NCBI GenBank assembly: GCA_027563935.2
Contig: CM050449.1
Location: forward strand, 84,971,178 to 85,035,177
Direction: 5' to 3'
Origin: Costus lasius
Taxonomy: Eukaryota > Streptophyta > Magnoliopsida > Zingiberales > Costaceae
Length of the DNA: 64,000 bases
Positions 10,085 through 20,232 of the stretch are shown here, in pieces. How positions within the stretch are numbered: the stretch's first letter is position 1; each line of letters starts with the position of its first letter. The notes below the pieces were generated by a model. It was not told the origin of the DNA, did no database searches, and worked only from the letters and a program-made list of their open reading frames with translations. The position numbers and the translations under genes were made by a program.

Positions 10085-11226
10085 GGGCTTACTATTCTCT
10101 TCCAACAGGATCCTGTGCATGCAAATAGATGGGTTAATGCCTTTAATATCATCAAGCGAGTACCCTATTGCCTTTTTGTGTAGGCAGAGTTCTTGCAAGA
10201 GTAATTCAGTCTGCTCATCATCCAACTCAGCACTAACTATTACGGGGTATGTAGAGTTTTCACCCGAAAATTCGTATCTCAGAGAGTTGGGTAAACTTTT
10301 AAATTCGATTTTCTTCTACCCTTCTTCTTCTGGATTTTCTTATGATTCGGCACTCAAGCTTGGGTCAGCATTTAGCAGGGCAACATACTCTTCAGTCTCG
10401 ACTTCAAGGTCTTCTTCTACAACGTTGGTCAGAGCGAGCTCCAGTGGATCTACCTCTTTCCTAAGGGCCTCGAATCGTTGAACAGACTTTTCAACTGCAT
10501 CCACGCTGTAACATATGCCTGCAGGAGAAGGTTTTTTAAGTGAGTTAGATAGGTCAAATTGTATAATGCTATCACCGATGTTTAAATCCAGTTTCCCATT
10601 TTTAACATCAATAACAGCACCAGCTGTAGCAAGAAAGGTTCTCCCTAAAATGATAGGGAGTCTATCGTCCTCATCAATCTCTAACACAACAAAGTCAGCA
10701 GGCACAAAATAGTCTCCATACTTTAATTGGAATGTCCTCTAAAATACCGATCGGGCGTCGAACTGATCTGTCAGCTAGCTGCAAAGAAATGTTAGTGGTT
10801 TTCAAGTCACCCAAATCTAGCTTTTTACACAGTGATAGTGGCATAATGCTGATGCATGCTCCGAAATCGCACAGTGCTCTCTGGAAGGTCATCTCTCCTA
10901 TCTAGCATGGTATGGAAAAGCTACCAGGGTCCTTGAGTTTTTGTGGAAGCTTGTTTTGCAAAATTGCACTGCACTTCTCAGTAAGTGCAACCGTTCCCTG
11001 GTCTTCCAGTTTCCGTTTATTTGAGAGGATGTCCTTCAAGAACTTTGTGTAGGTCGGCATCTGCGAAAGGGCATCAACAAAAGGAATGTTAATGTAGAGT
11101 TTTTTCAATACTTCCAAAAACTTACCGAACTGCTTGTCTAATTTGGCTTTGACAAGCCTCTGAGGGAAAGGTATCGGCGGCTTATAAGCAGGCAGCCCAA
11201 CGTAGGGTAGCTCTTCTTCTGTTCAT
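10085..11226 (-). pseudogene. Athila-like protease and RT start of element B (first part)
   Basis: The minus strand encodes the pre-protease segment (LYINIPFVDALSQMPTY), a retropepsin-like domain with CDFGACISIMP at the active site and [12 protein letters not shown] in the C-terminal half, then the RT N-terminus ending at HRILLEENSKP where element 1 is inserted. Related copies have GAS rather than GAC after the catalytic aspartate. Breaks: a TAG near 10910 where element D has CAG, a frame change near 10715 in the KVGDYF region, and a stop near 10340. Protease matures gag and pol; this copy cannot make the full product. Confidence 0.85.
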
Positions 11227-12831
11227 TCAGGTTCCGCCGGAGTTGCATCTGTGTTGTTCCTCAGGGTTCGGTATCACTTCATCCCTTGTATCATAGGTCG
11301 GCATCTTAGGGTCTTCAAGTTGCTTGCCACTCCGAGTGGAGATTGCATTGCAATGCTCCCTCGGGTTAACCTCTGGCTGTGATGGAAGTTTCCCTGGCGC
11401 TCTGGAGGATGAGCTAGCTTGCTGGGCAAGCTGGCTTTCCAGCATCTTGTTATGCATCTCCAAGGAGTCCATCCTTGTCATCATCACTTTCATCATTTCG
11501 GTTAGCCCTTCTATTTGCTTACTCAGTTGAGGGTCTTGGGTCGGCCTTGGAGGAGGATTGTAGTTTCCTTATTGAGGAGGAGGATTATAGTTTCTCTGTT
11601 GGAACCCAGGTGGCTGCTTGTAATTTCCTTGTTGTGGTGGTCTGGAATTTCCTTGTGAGAGTTGGGCTTGTGGTGGCGCTTGCCCTGGTTGTATCGGCTG
11701 CGTGGTTCGGTAGGAGAAGTTTGGGTGGTTGCACCATCCTGGATTGTAATAGTTGGAATAAGGGTTGTTCATAGAGTTTATATTTCCAACTGCATTTAGA
11801 TGTTCATGCTGATTTTGGACCACCTGTCCATCTCCCACCTGGCACTCGGCACCTACATGGCCTGCAACACCACACACCTCACAAGATATTGAATTAGTGT
11901 CTAAAGAATTAACAGACCATGAATCAAATTTCTTAGTCAGGTTGTCTACCTTCGTAGTGAGAGCAGTTAATGAATCAAGATCGAATTTACCTGATTTCCT
12001 GGAAGGTGTACCTCACTCTGAATTCCATTGATGGTAGTTCAGTGCCATGTCCTCTAGGAGGTTTATAGCATCTTCAGGTACCTTGCTCTTTAGTCCCGAT
12101 CCTCCAGCAGCTGCATCGACCGTGAGTCTAGTATTGTATTCCAATCCCATATAGAATGTGTGTACTAGAACCCAGGTCTCAATCCCATGGTGTGGACACA
12201 GTCTTTGAAGCTCCTTGAATCTTTCCCAAGCTTCGTACAAAGACTCCCCATCCTTCTGCATGAAGCTCGTTATCTGGTTTTTGATTTGGATTGTTTTCGA
12301 ATGAGGGAAATACTTCAAGAGGAAAGCTTGAGATAATTCATCCCACGTCCATATTGAAGCTGAGGGGATCATGTGGAGCCATGCCCTTGCTCTATCCCTT
12401 AAAGAGAAGGGAAACAAGTGCAACCTGATAGCATCAGAAGTAGCTCCATTAATTTTTAGCATATCACAATATTCCAAAAATATAGACAAATGCATATTGG
12501 GGTCCTTAAGAGGAGAACCACTAAATTGATTCTGTTGTATCATGGAAAGTAAAACTGGTTTAATTTCGAAATTATTGGCCTCTACACTAGGTCTAACGAT
12601 TCCTGATTGAAACCCATGTGTAAAAGGAGCTGCGTATTCTCGCAATGTTCTGGCATTGTTGGTATTCACAGGTTGAGGCGTTGGTTCGTTCTCCATAGCA
12701 ATTTGAATGTGTTCCATCTGTTCTTGACTTTCCTTTTGCCGAGTTTGCTCAAGCTTTCTTCTTTGTTTGAAGGTCCGTTCTATCTCGAGATCGATTTCGA
12801 AGAATGCACCTGCCCTAGAACTTCTTTGCAT
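11227..12831 (-). pseudogene. Athila-like gag of element B
   Basis: It starts at the ATG at 12831 (MQRSSRAG), just downstream of the primer site. The capsid-like region includes NQFSGSPLKDPN, the FSLRDRARAWL stretch and the YFPHSKT and CPHHG motifs. A CX2CX4HX4C zinc knuckle (CEVCGVAGHVGAEC) is intact, then a Gln/Pro/Asn-rich tail and a coiled-coil-like segment follow before the protease. Two nonsense codons break it: TGA near 12013 in place of an arginine, and TAA near 11569 in place of a glutamine. Gag packages the genomic RNA. The A, C and D copies have the same organisation. Confidence 0.9.
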
Positions 12832-12966
12832 AAAAATATGTTAGACTCAATTATGAAGTTCAAATCAATTTACAAGCAGAAAGAAGTGTGAAATAGAATA
12901 AAGTGAGAAAAACTAACTAAAGCTTAGTCTACCAATCCTTAGAAATATACTAATATCAACCGTTGT

Positions 12967-12984
12967 TCCCCAGCAACGGCGCCA
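12967..12984 (-). other. Primer binding site, tRNA-Asp type (element B)
   Basis: The minus strand reads TGGCGCCGTTGCTGGGGA, one base off the tRNA-Asp 3' complement used by Athila elements. It lies six bases from the LTR end. Confidence 0.9.
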
Positions 12985-13883
12985 AAAATTTGACACAATC
13001 CACAAGTGCACGGAAATGTTGAAGTAATACAAAAGATGTCGAATCCCACAGGGAACAAGATCGAATACCGGAAAATCCAATTCTTAAAATCTAAGTGGAT
13101 CAAAACAAGGTTTCAAGAACTTAAAATGAAAACTAAGTGAAACTGCAAACGAAGGAATCAAGCAACAAAGGTAAGGAAAATATATGAGAGAGATATCAGG
13201 GCTATGGTTTCCACCAAACTGACGATCTTAATTGCGTTTAAAAATATCAGTTACAAGGATTTATGATTTTGCACAAGGAATCTAACCCTAGGGTACAAGG
13301 TGCCCTCTCTCGAGTGTACACCCCGGTGTTTGCCTAGAACGGTCTCTTACTCTCACGGTGGATCGTTCTAGACAAACCCAATGAGTTTCGTGATAGATTA
13401 TGAACCCTCAAATGAAGACCAAGAACTTTCATGTCGAGGCTTCGCAAGTTTCACAAGGAGGTTCCGTCGTTACGATCCTACTCTCGTTATGAATCGTAAC
13501 AACTAAGACACGTCAATACTTGGCCAAAGTAAAGATCATGAAATAAGAACATCAACTGAAATATGCTCACAATATAATCCAAATAACGGAATTAAAACAT
13601 GGATTGCAAATAAAAATCGTCAGTCGGCTTCAACCGAGCCTCGAAATAGGGTTTACGCCATAATCATCATTGAAATGCTAAAAAATCTCTCTTTAAACAG
13701 AGGAAAATCCTAGAAAAGGGTTTCTAAGAGGTATGAGATGATAAACCAAAACAAATAACCAAGAATCGTCGTGTTCCGATGATCAGATCTCCAAAAATTG
13801 CCTCAGAGTCACCTATTCGCCGTGTTCTTCTGCCCTAGCCACTTCGTCACATGATTGCTTGATGATTAGGGCATGAAAATTAG

Positions 13884-13899
13884 GGCTTTTATATTCCTT
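13884..13899 (-). promoter_or_regulatory. TATA box of element B LTR
   Basis: The minus strand reads AATATAAAAGCCC. The equivalent ACATAAAAGCCC in D and GCATAAAAGCCC in G sit at the same point, just downstream of the palindrome array. Confidence 0.65.
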
Positions 13900-14016
13900 A
13901 CCCTCTCCTCTAAACCAGCTTTCCAAAGAGTCCTTACTTGCCAAATTTGGATTTGAATCGGGTCCAAAATCATTGAAAATCCGAGTAGAGGTCGGGCTAC
14001 CTAGAAAGCGTTACGG

Positions 14017-14312
14017 GTGAACCCCACCGGGTTCACCTCCTAGTGAAGCTTGCTGTACAGTTCTGTCCCGAAAGAAGCACCGGTGAACCCTGCCGGGTTC
14101 ACCTACCAGTGAAGTGCACTATGAAGTTTTGCACAATTTTCCTCGGACAAGATCACGGGTGAACCCCGTGGGGTTCACCTGGTGGTGAAGTCTACTGTGA
14201 GTTTCGGATACCCTCGATAATATCGGTGAACCCCGCCGGGTTCACCTGGCAGTGAAGTGCGTTGTGGGTTTCGTCCTTCAGCGAGATCACCGGTGAACCC
14301 CGTGGGGTTCAC
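14017..14312 (-). repeat. Five-unit palindrome array in LTR B
   Basis: Five 20-bp palindromes of the form GTGAACCC-CNCC/GTG-GGGTTCAC at 14017-14036, 14083-14102, 14159-14178, 14226-14245 and 14293-14312. Each is followed by a GTGAAG. Spacing is 66, 76, 67 and 67 bp. The centre varies but the arms are invariant. The array lies in U3, upstream of TATA. Confidence 0.9.
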
Positions 14313-14579
14313 TTAGCCGTGAAGTCCAGAAAAGGCTCCGATTGAGCCCAAATTTGACGGGCAGCTTCGTCTTCTCATAAGGAATCATCCCATGCTCTTA
14401 GATTCTTCAAAAAGACTTCAAAATTAGGTGATTTTATCTGAAATTCCATGAGAAAGATGAAAAGTGAAGATTCTGAATCTTTTAAGTAAATAAGCCTTAA
14501 AGGAGTGTAAAAACATTAAAATAGGCCTAAATTCATCATGGAATAATAATAAAAATCACTACTAAAATGAAAGGCATCA

Positions 14580-15087
14580 TCTACATATCGTGAGCCCCTG
14601 CATATTTGTACAAATACGCGCTCCACATATAGTATCCAATACCCATGATGTAGAAGTAGAAATATTTAAAGAACCTACGTTATTCACCATTTTCTTCTTC
14701 TTTTTTAGTGTCATGGTATGACCCTTAGCTTTGCCCTTGGCATGTGCCTTACCCTTCTTCTTTCTCTTATTAGTCACAAGGACCATAAGAATAGAATGGG
14801 GTTTGGTCTTAACCATCTTCCACTCGGTCAACTATAGCATATTCAACAATTCCTCCTTAGTGCATTCAATCCGGTTCATGTTAAAATTTATAATAAATGA
14901 ACTGAAGCTAGAAGGAAAATATAGTAGAATAAGATCCGTGCCCAAGTCTTGGTCTATTGGGTGCCTAGTCTTCAAAGATGATTTGCATGCCCAATTATCT
15001 TGTGTATGTGGGGTCCCACAAGAGAGCCCTCTGCCAGTTTGCTCTAAAAAGCCACTTTGGCGGTCTCATATCTATCAATTCTAGCTT
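14580..15087 (-). pseudogene. Decayed copia fragment F' (gag end and protease start)
   Basis: The minus strand encodes a Lys-rich gag C-terminus, then WVLDTICGARICTN, the copia protease active-site region. It is closely similar to 59040-59530 in copy F. B's LTR abuts it at 14579/14580 and A's LTR at 15087/15088, so both elements inserted into F'. The zinc-knuckle region is eroded and several stops are present. The adjoining gag N-terminal half, about 700 bp by comparison with F, is missing on the far side of A. Confidence 0.8.
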
Positions 15088-15339
15088 TGATGACATGAAA
15101 ATTCATAGTATATTTTGTGTCATTTGATAGGTCTTTTTGTGTCATATTCACGCTCCTTTGCTTCTTTTTACGCCTTATTTATCAAATATTACGGAAACTA
15201 CATCTTTTCTAGTTTTTGATCATTTTCAGGTAAAAAGGCATTATTTTAAGGCACTTTCGAGCAATTCAAGTGCATTGACGAATTCCCATCATCAAGAGAA
15301 GATTACATGTCAAATTTCCTGCAAATCGGAGCTTTAAAC

Positions 15340-15660
15340 AAAATTACGATAGGGCCGTAATGAATATTACGGTATTATGGTTTTACTGAACCTATAGAAT
15401 AAACCATGGCACTGCTAATCTATTTGACCTACCATAATTTCGGTCGATTTCTGTCCAGAGACGAATATGGCACTGCCGTAATTAATATTACGGGTCGTAA
15501 TTTTGGGAAATTTCTTTCAAGAAAGATTTGCACTTATACGACACAACTATGGTTTACATTACGACCCGTGTTTCCTTTTAATTTCTTCATAGAAGATATT
15601 ATGACATTGTCGTAATGGAAATTACAGCCGTGATTATGATCCAGACAGCCGATTTTCCCG
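15340..15660 (+). repeat. GCCGTAA/TTACGG inverted-repeat array in LTR A
   Basis: About five imperfect units built on GCCGTAAT-N(2-8)-ATTACGG followed by a further CGTAAT, for example GGGCCGTAAT...ATTACGG near 15350 and CTGCCGTAAT...ATTACGGGTCGTAAT near 15473. The matching array in the right LTR is at 33060-33370. It occupies the same place as the GTGAACCC array in B and D. Confidence 0.8.
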
Positions 15661-15740
15661 GTATTACTGCAGCACGATTTTTGCGTGGATGATTGCGGAC
15701 GATTTAGACCACCAATTCAAGAACCGTAAGAAGGGGAATA

Positions 15741-15752
15741 CTCTATATGAAG
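15741..15752 (+). promoter_or_regulatory. TATA-like box of LTR A
   Basis: CTCTATATGAAG, matched by CTTTATATGAAC in the right LTR (33470-33483). It lies just after the hairpin array, as in B, C, D and G. Confidence 0.5.
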
Positions 15753-16931
15753 AGGCGAACATCATCAAATGAAAAGCCCCAAATTTTGATCCACGATTCA
15801 GAGAGAAATTGAGTTCTTCACTGCCGCCCTAGGGTTCACCACCGCGAAGTGTACAGGGCACCATCGGCCGTGACATTTGAGGAACAGCTACGCCTGGAAG
15901 AGGAGAACACACCCCAGAAGTTTCAGAGTGAAAGGAGATCGATCAGAGGAGAAATCAATAAAAGAAGGGACATCACACTGTTCATCGCAAGTTCTGAAGC
16001 AAATTATGGGCTGTAATGAATTACAGCCCTGTGTTTAGTAAAATTCCTCTTTCTCTTTGATTTTTGATCTTTCTAAACTATGGCTTTTTGTAATTCTTCT
16101 ACCATGCTAGCTTAAACACTTTTTGGGACATGGGGTGTAATCCCCTTAATTTCATAATGACTAGATGATCTTTAATTCGTCAGGATACTTTTATTATGAA
16201 AATTCTACTTAAGTGATGATCGTCTTTAATCCTTTCTAGTTTCATATTGTCAACATGTATTAGAGTTTTTGTGATATGGACTGAAAAGTGACTTACAAAA
16301 CTTGGAACCCTAAAATTGAGACTTAGGAACTCATCGTAAGAAATTAGGTTTGTTCTTATTTCTAAATCTTAGAAGTTTATTGACTTATTGATAATTTGAT
16401 CTAGGAAGAATTAGTGAATTAAACATGAAGATATCATAAGAAATTAGGTATTGGATCATTGGAAACCCTTAAGTAGAACCTATGAAACTAAAGTATGAAA
16501 GTATTTAGTTTTCACTTGAGATGATTGACATAGAGATTGGATGCATGAAAGTGATCTTAAATCTCCTTGTCAATGATTTACTTATATTTAGCGTTGAATA
16601 AATCCTGTGCGAAAGTGAGGATTGATTCTTTGTAAATTATCTACGCGAAAGCGAGATGATTTCTTTTTAAAGTAAATTATATCTTTATCATAATAAAATT
16701 GAACTGACGAACACTTATTTCTAACTAGTCATTGAAATTAAGGTAGATGAAACCCTAGTCCCAGCTTTTCTCTCTGACTTTTCGTGTACTTTTCGATCAT
16801 TTACTTGCATCATAATCGATTGCTTAGCTAGTGAAAAATCAAGTATTCGGTACTTAACAAACGAGGTCCCTGTGGTTTGATATCTTTTTATTACTTCAAG
16901 TATCCGTGCACTTGTGGACATAACAACTTTT

Positions 16932-16949
16932 TGGCGCCATTTTTGGGGA
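16932..16949 (+). other. Primer binding site of element A (degenerate)
   Basis: TGGCGCCATTTTTGGGGA. The first seven bases match the tRNA-Asp-type site of C, and the middle has diverged. Confidence 0.8.
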
Positions 16950-17113
16950 CCTTGGTTTTTGTTAATATTGAAGAAATTGATAGCATTGCTAGACTAGGCT
17001 TTGTTTTATTTTCTATTTTTGCTATTTTCTTTAGAAATTTTCTGAAGCTGAGAATAATTCTGTTTTCTATTATTTTCTGTATATTTTGAGTTATTTGATC
17101 TATCTACTTGTGC

Positions 17114-18741
17114 ATGCATAGGAATCTTAGATCAGGACCTCTAGTTCTCTTAGATCCTAAGATTAACAAAACTCTTAGACTGCGCAGGAAACTTAGATTT
17201 GAAGAAAGACAGGAAGAAAAAATAGTCATGGCAGACAGAAGATCACTTAGGGACTATGCAGCCCCGAATCCATAGGAGATACATTCTAGCATTGCTAGAC
17301 CGGCAATCGAGGCTAATAATTTTGAAATCAAGCCAGCTTTTCTATCTATGATCCAGCAGAATCAATTTGGAGGATCTCCACTCGAAGATCCTAATCAACA
17401 TCTTGCTTTATTTATTGAATTTTGTGATACAATTAAAATTAATGGTGTTTCCAGTAATGCATTAAAACTTATATTATCTCAACCTACCGGTACCTTCACT
17501 ACATGGGATCAACTGTCTAATGCTTTCTAGATGAAGTACTTTCCACCTAGCAAGACAATCCAGTTGAGGAACCAGATTACAAGCTTTGCACAGCGGGATG
17601 GCGAGTCTTTTAGTGAGGCATGAGAGCGTTTCAAAGAATTACAATGAAAGTGTCCTCACCATGGCTTAGAAAAATGGGTTTTGATTCATACATTTTATAA
17701 TGGTTTGCTTTATAATACTCGTCTGACTGTTGATGTTGCTGCAGGTGGAGACCTCATGAACAAGACCATTGATGATGCTTTCACACTGCTTAAGGAGATG
17801 GCACTGAACCACAACCAGTGGACCACTGAGAGAGGAGTGATATATCGACCTCCACATGGTAAGAACGAAAATAATAACTCGCGCACTTTGGCTGAAAAGG
17901 TAGATTCTTTGTGTAATAGACTTGATTCTTTTCAAATGCAATCTGATGTAGTTTCTTCTACTATTTGTGATGTCTGTGGTAATCAAGGACACTATTCTGA
18001 GGAGTGTAAAGTAATTGCTGATCAAGGTGTAGAACAAGTTAATACAGTGGGGGGTTACAATCAAATTAGAAATAATGACCCCCTACTCTAGTACATATAA
18101 TCTTGGATGGAGAAATCACCCAAATTTATCTTGAAAAAGTAACAATAATGTAGGGGGATAGGCTGAGAATAGAGGATATCAACAGAGACAAAATCAAAAT
18201 CAAAACCAACCCCAAAATCCTAGTGTTGAGTCCATGCTTGAAAAATTTATGGCTAGTCAAAATCAATTCATGACAAATCAAAATCAATTCATGACAAATC
18301 AAAACCAAATCATGACAAATCAAAATAAGGAAATTGAAGATCTTAAAGGAATAGTTAGTTAACTTACTTCTCAAATAGGATCTTTAGCAGCTCATAATAA
18401 AATTCTTGAAAACCAGATAGCACAACAAGCTAGCACTTCTTATAGACCCCCAGAAAAATTGCCTGCTAAACCTAAACCAAACCCTAGGGAACATTGTAAT
18501 GCAATAACTACTAGGAGTGGGAAGCAATTAGATGAACCTAGAGGTAGATTTGAGGATGAAGAAGAGCTTGATATTGAGCAGAGTAGTGAACCAGTCCAAG
18601 AAGAACCTCATGTATATGTGCAGTCCCATACTAGTTTGCTACCTCACCAGGGTGATGAACCTAAAGGAGATGAGTCATGTCAGCCTGAGATTCTTAGGCC
18701 TAGTTCACCTGCACCTTATAGACCACCCATACCTTTTCCCT
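17114..18741 (+). pseudogene. Athila-like gag of element A
   Basis: The likely start is the ATG at 17114 (MHRNLRSG), with a second ATG at 17228. The frame shows the IRPxVEANNFE-like segment, NQFGGSPLEDPN, a capsid region, a YNTRLTVDVAAGG stretch and an intact zinc knuckle CDVCGNQGHYSEEC near 17970. A Gln/Asn-rich tail with three copies of NQFMTNQ follows, then NPREHCNAITTRSGK, the gag-protease linker. Breaks: a TAG soon after 17228, stops in the capsid region (near 17528, 17621 and 17646), a frame change near 18090, and a TAG at 18740. The capsid also lacks the FSLRDRARAWL segment found in B, apparently by deletion near 17473. It cannot be translated as one protein. Confidence 0.88.
18261..18323 (+). 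repeat. Three 21-bp coding repeats in gag A
   Basis: Three tandem 21-bp units encode N-Q-F/I-M-T-N-Q. The first two are identical and the third has two base changes. B and D have no such expansion. Confidence 0.85.
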
Positions 18742-19349
18742 AGAGGCTAGTTCAAGCAAAATTAAATAAGCAGTTTGGGAAATTTTTTGATGTTTTAAAG
18801 AAGCTTTATATTAATATTCCATTCACTGAAGCTTTATCTCAAATACCCACTTATGCTAAATTCTTAAAAGAAATTTTGTCAAATAAAAGAAAGATAGAGG
18901 ACTATGGCACTGTGGCATTGACTGAAGAATATAGTGCTATCATCCAAAACAAGTTGCCACCAAAATTAAAGGATCTAGGTAGTTTCTCTATTCCTTATTC
19001 AATTAGGAGTATGGCATTTGACCGAGCCTTATGTGATCTTGGTGCTAGTGTAAGCCTAATGCCCTTATATATTTGTAGGAAACTGGACATGGGAGAGCTC
19101 AAACCAACTTCCATATCTTTGCAGCTCGCTAATTCATCGATAAAGTATCATGTTGGAATTTTAGAAAATGTTCCAATCCAAGTAGGTAAGTATTTCATTC
19201 CAGCATATTTTGTAGTGTTAGAAATGGAGGAAAGTTCTAAAAACCCAATTATCCTTGGTAGACCATTTTTAGCTAGAGCAGGGGCAGTCATTGATGTTAA
19301 GAAAGGAAAACTCACACTAAATATTATTGAAAACATAATTGAGTTTTAG
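18742..19349 (+). pseudogene. Athila-like protease of element A, terminal pol domain
   Basis: Open from just after a TAG at 18740 to the stop at 19347-19349. It holds the LYINIPFTEALSQIPTY lead-in, the catalytic CDLGASVSLMP, and the ILGRPFLARAGAVIDV flap-side segment. This is the whole retropepsin domain and all key residues look intact. In autonomous relatives RT follows. Here the frame ends at NIIENIIEF and about 390 bp of A-rich non-coding sequence leads to the GGGAGG hairpin. I infer that protease is the last enzymatic domain of this element. The TAG separating it from gag may be decay or a readthrough site; I cannot tell. Confidence 0.85.
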
Positions 19350-19715
19350 TAAATTCATTGAAAAAACCATCATATTCAGGATCATGTTGTAGCATTGATG
19401 TAATGGATAATGTTATCAATGATTTGCATAAGTCATTCGATGAACCTTCTAATTTTTAAAGTGATACTTCTCTTGAGTGTGTGAATAGAAAATTTCAGGA
19501 AAAGACTGATTTAATTTCAGAAAAGAAAAAAAAAGAGACAGAAGAGAAAAGAAGGATTGAAACTGCTTGACAAAGGAAGAAATTTCTTAGGCAAAATTGG
19601 ACACTATTTCTCGAATGAGGCTTATGTATTCAGAAGTGGTGAATAGAACAGAGGAAAATCAGAATGGCGACTAAGGAACCATGATCAAATCTAAGTGTTG
19701 AACAGTCAAGCTAAT

Positions 19716-19752
19716 GACCTTTAAATTAGCGCTTCTTGGGAGGTAACCCAAG
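19716..19752 (+). promoter_or_regulatory. Conserved ACCTTTAAA...TTGGGAGG hairpin block
   Basis: TTGGGAGGTAACCCAAG forms a TTGGG/CCCAA stem and is preceded by GACCTTTAAATTAGCGC. Near-identical blocks occur in D (54366-54400) and, weaker, in C (38638-38671). In each it sits between the end of the enzymatic frame and the spacer before the downstream ORF. Function unknown. Confidence 0.6.
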
Positions 19753-20232
19753 CACTCTTACTTTAGTTATTTTCTTTTATTTTAGTTTATTTTTAGAACT
19801 AAATTTTCTTTTTTTTGTAGGAAAAATTGAGTTTTGTGCAAAATACGACAGTACCACAATTTATATTACGAGCCGTAATTTTGGTCCATTTTCATCCAGA
19901 AAGTTTTATGGCTTTTATGGCGGGGTACCGTAATTCTTTTTACGTGCTGTATTTTTGCTTGAAAATTTTCACGAGAATTTTACTTCTATTACGGTACTAC
20001 TGTAATCATTTTGACGAGCCGTATTTTTGAGTGATTTTTGACTAGAAAGTTTCTGAAATTTGATGCATTTTTACAGTACTACCGTAACCAGTTTCATGGG
20101 GCCATAATTTTAAGTGTTTTCTTTCCCAAGAGTTAGTTGAAAATTTGTGAAAAATATGGCGGTGCTGTAACAGATTTCACGGTGCCATAAATATGGCCAA
20201 TTTTTGTCCAGAAAGTTTTTGAAGTCTTATGG
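19753..20232 (+). repeat. Repeat-rich spacer of element A, left part
   Basis: Non-coding. From about 19840 it holds four to five degenerate units of the LTR-A type, such as GAGCCGTAATTTTGG, TACCGTAATTC, and TTACGGTACTACTGTAAT. Copia element 2 inserted in this array at TATGG, and the remainder is at 29394 onward. Confidence 0.75.
20228..20232. repeat. Target site duplication TATGG of copia element 2
   Basis: TATGG lies immediately left of the element and again at 29394-29398 immediately right. It fixes both ends of the element. Confidence 0.95.

Larger units (their letters stand above)
756..14579 (-). mobile_element. Athila-like Ty3/gypsy element B, interrupted and 3'-truncated
   Basis: Minus-strand element with 5' LTR (12991-14579), tRNA-Asp-type primer site, gag, protease and the first part of RT. 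Copia element 1 (1170-10084) interrupts it, and element X replaces the rest of RT, RNase H and integrase at 755. It is the only gypsy element here that still shows RT, so it represents the autonomous relative of A, C and D. At least four in-frame stops and one frameshift make it non-functional. Several stops fit C-to-T decay. Confidence 0.85.
12991..14579 (-). repeat. 5' LTR of Athila-like element B
   Basis: 1589 bp. It starts TGACACAATCC on the plus strand and ends AAGGCATCA, so in element orientation it runs TGATGCC...GTGTCA. It is homologous along its length to D's LTRs. It contains the GTCAAATTTGGG box, five palindromes, a TATA box at 13884-13899, and a CTCTCGAGTG-type segment also found in D. 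The 3' LTR is not in the window. Confidence 0.85.
15088..16925 (+). repeat. 5' LTR of element A
   Basis: 1838 bp, starting TGATGACATG and ending GGACATAACA, seven bases before the primer site. It carries a TTTTCAGGTAAAAA box, a GTCAAATTT box, the CCGTAA/TTACGG inverted-repeat array, a TATA-like CTCTATATGAAG, then a long transcribed portion. No coding content. Confidence 0.88.

Noticed and set aside
14017..14312. CRISPR-like array: five 20-bp palindromes at about 67-bp spacing
   Set aside because: The context is a plant LTR, the intervening sequences are related to each other, and the same array recurs in D. It is an LTR repeat.
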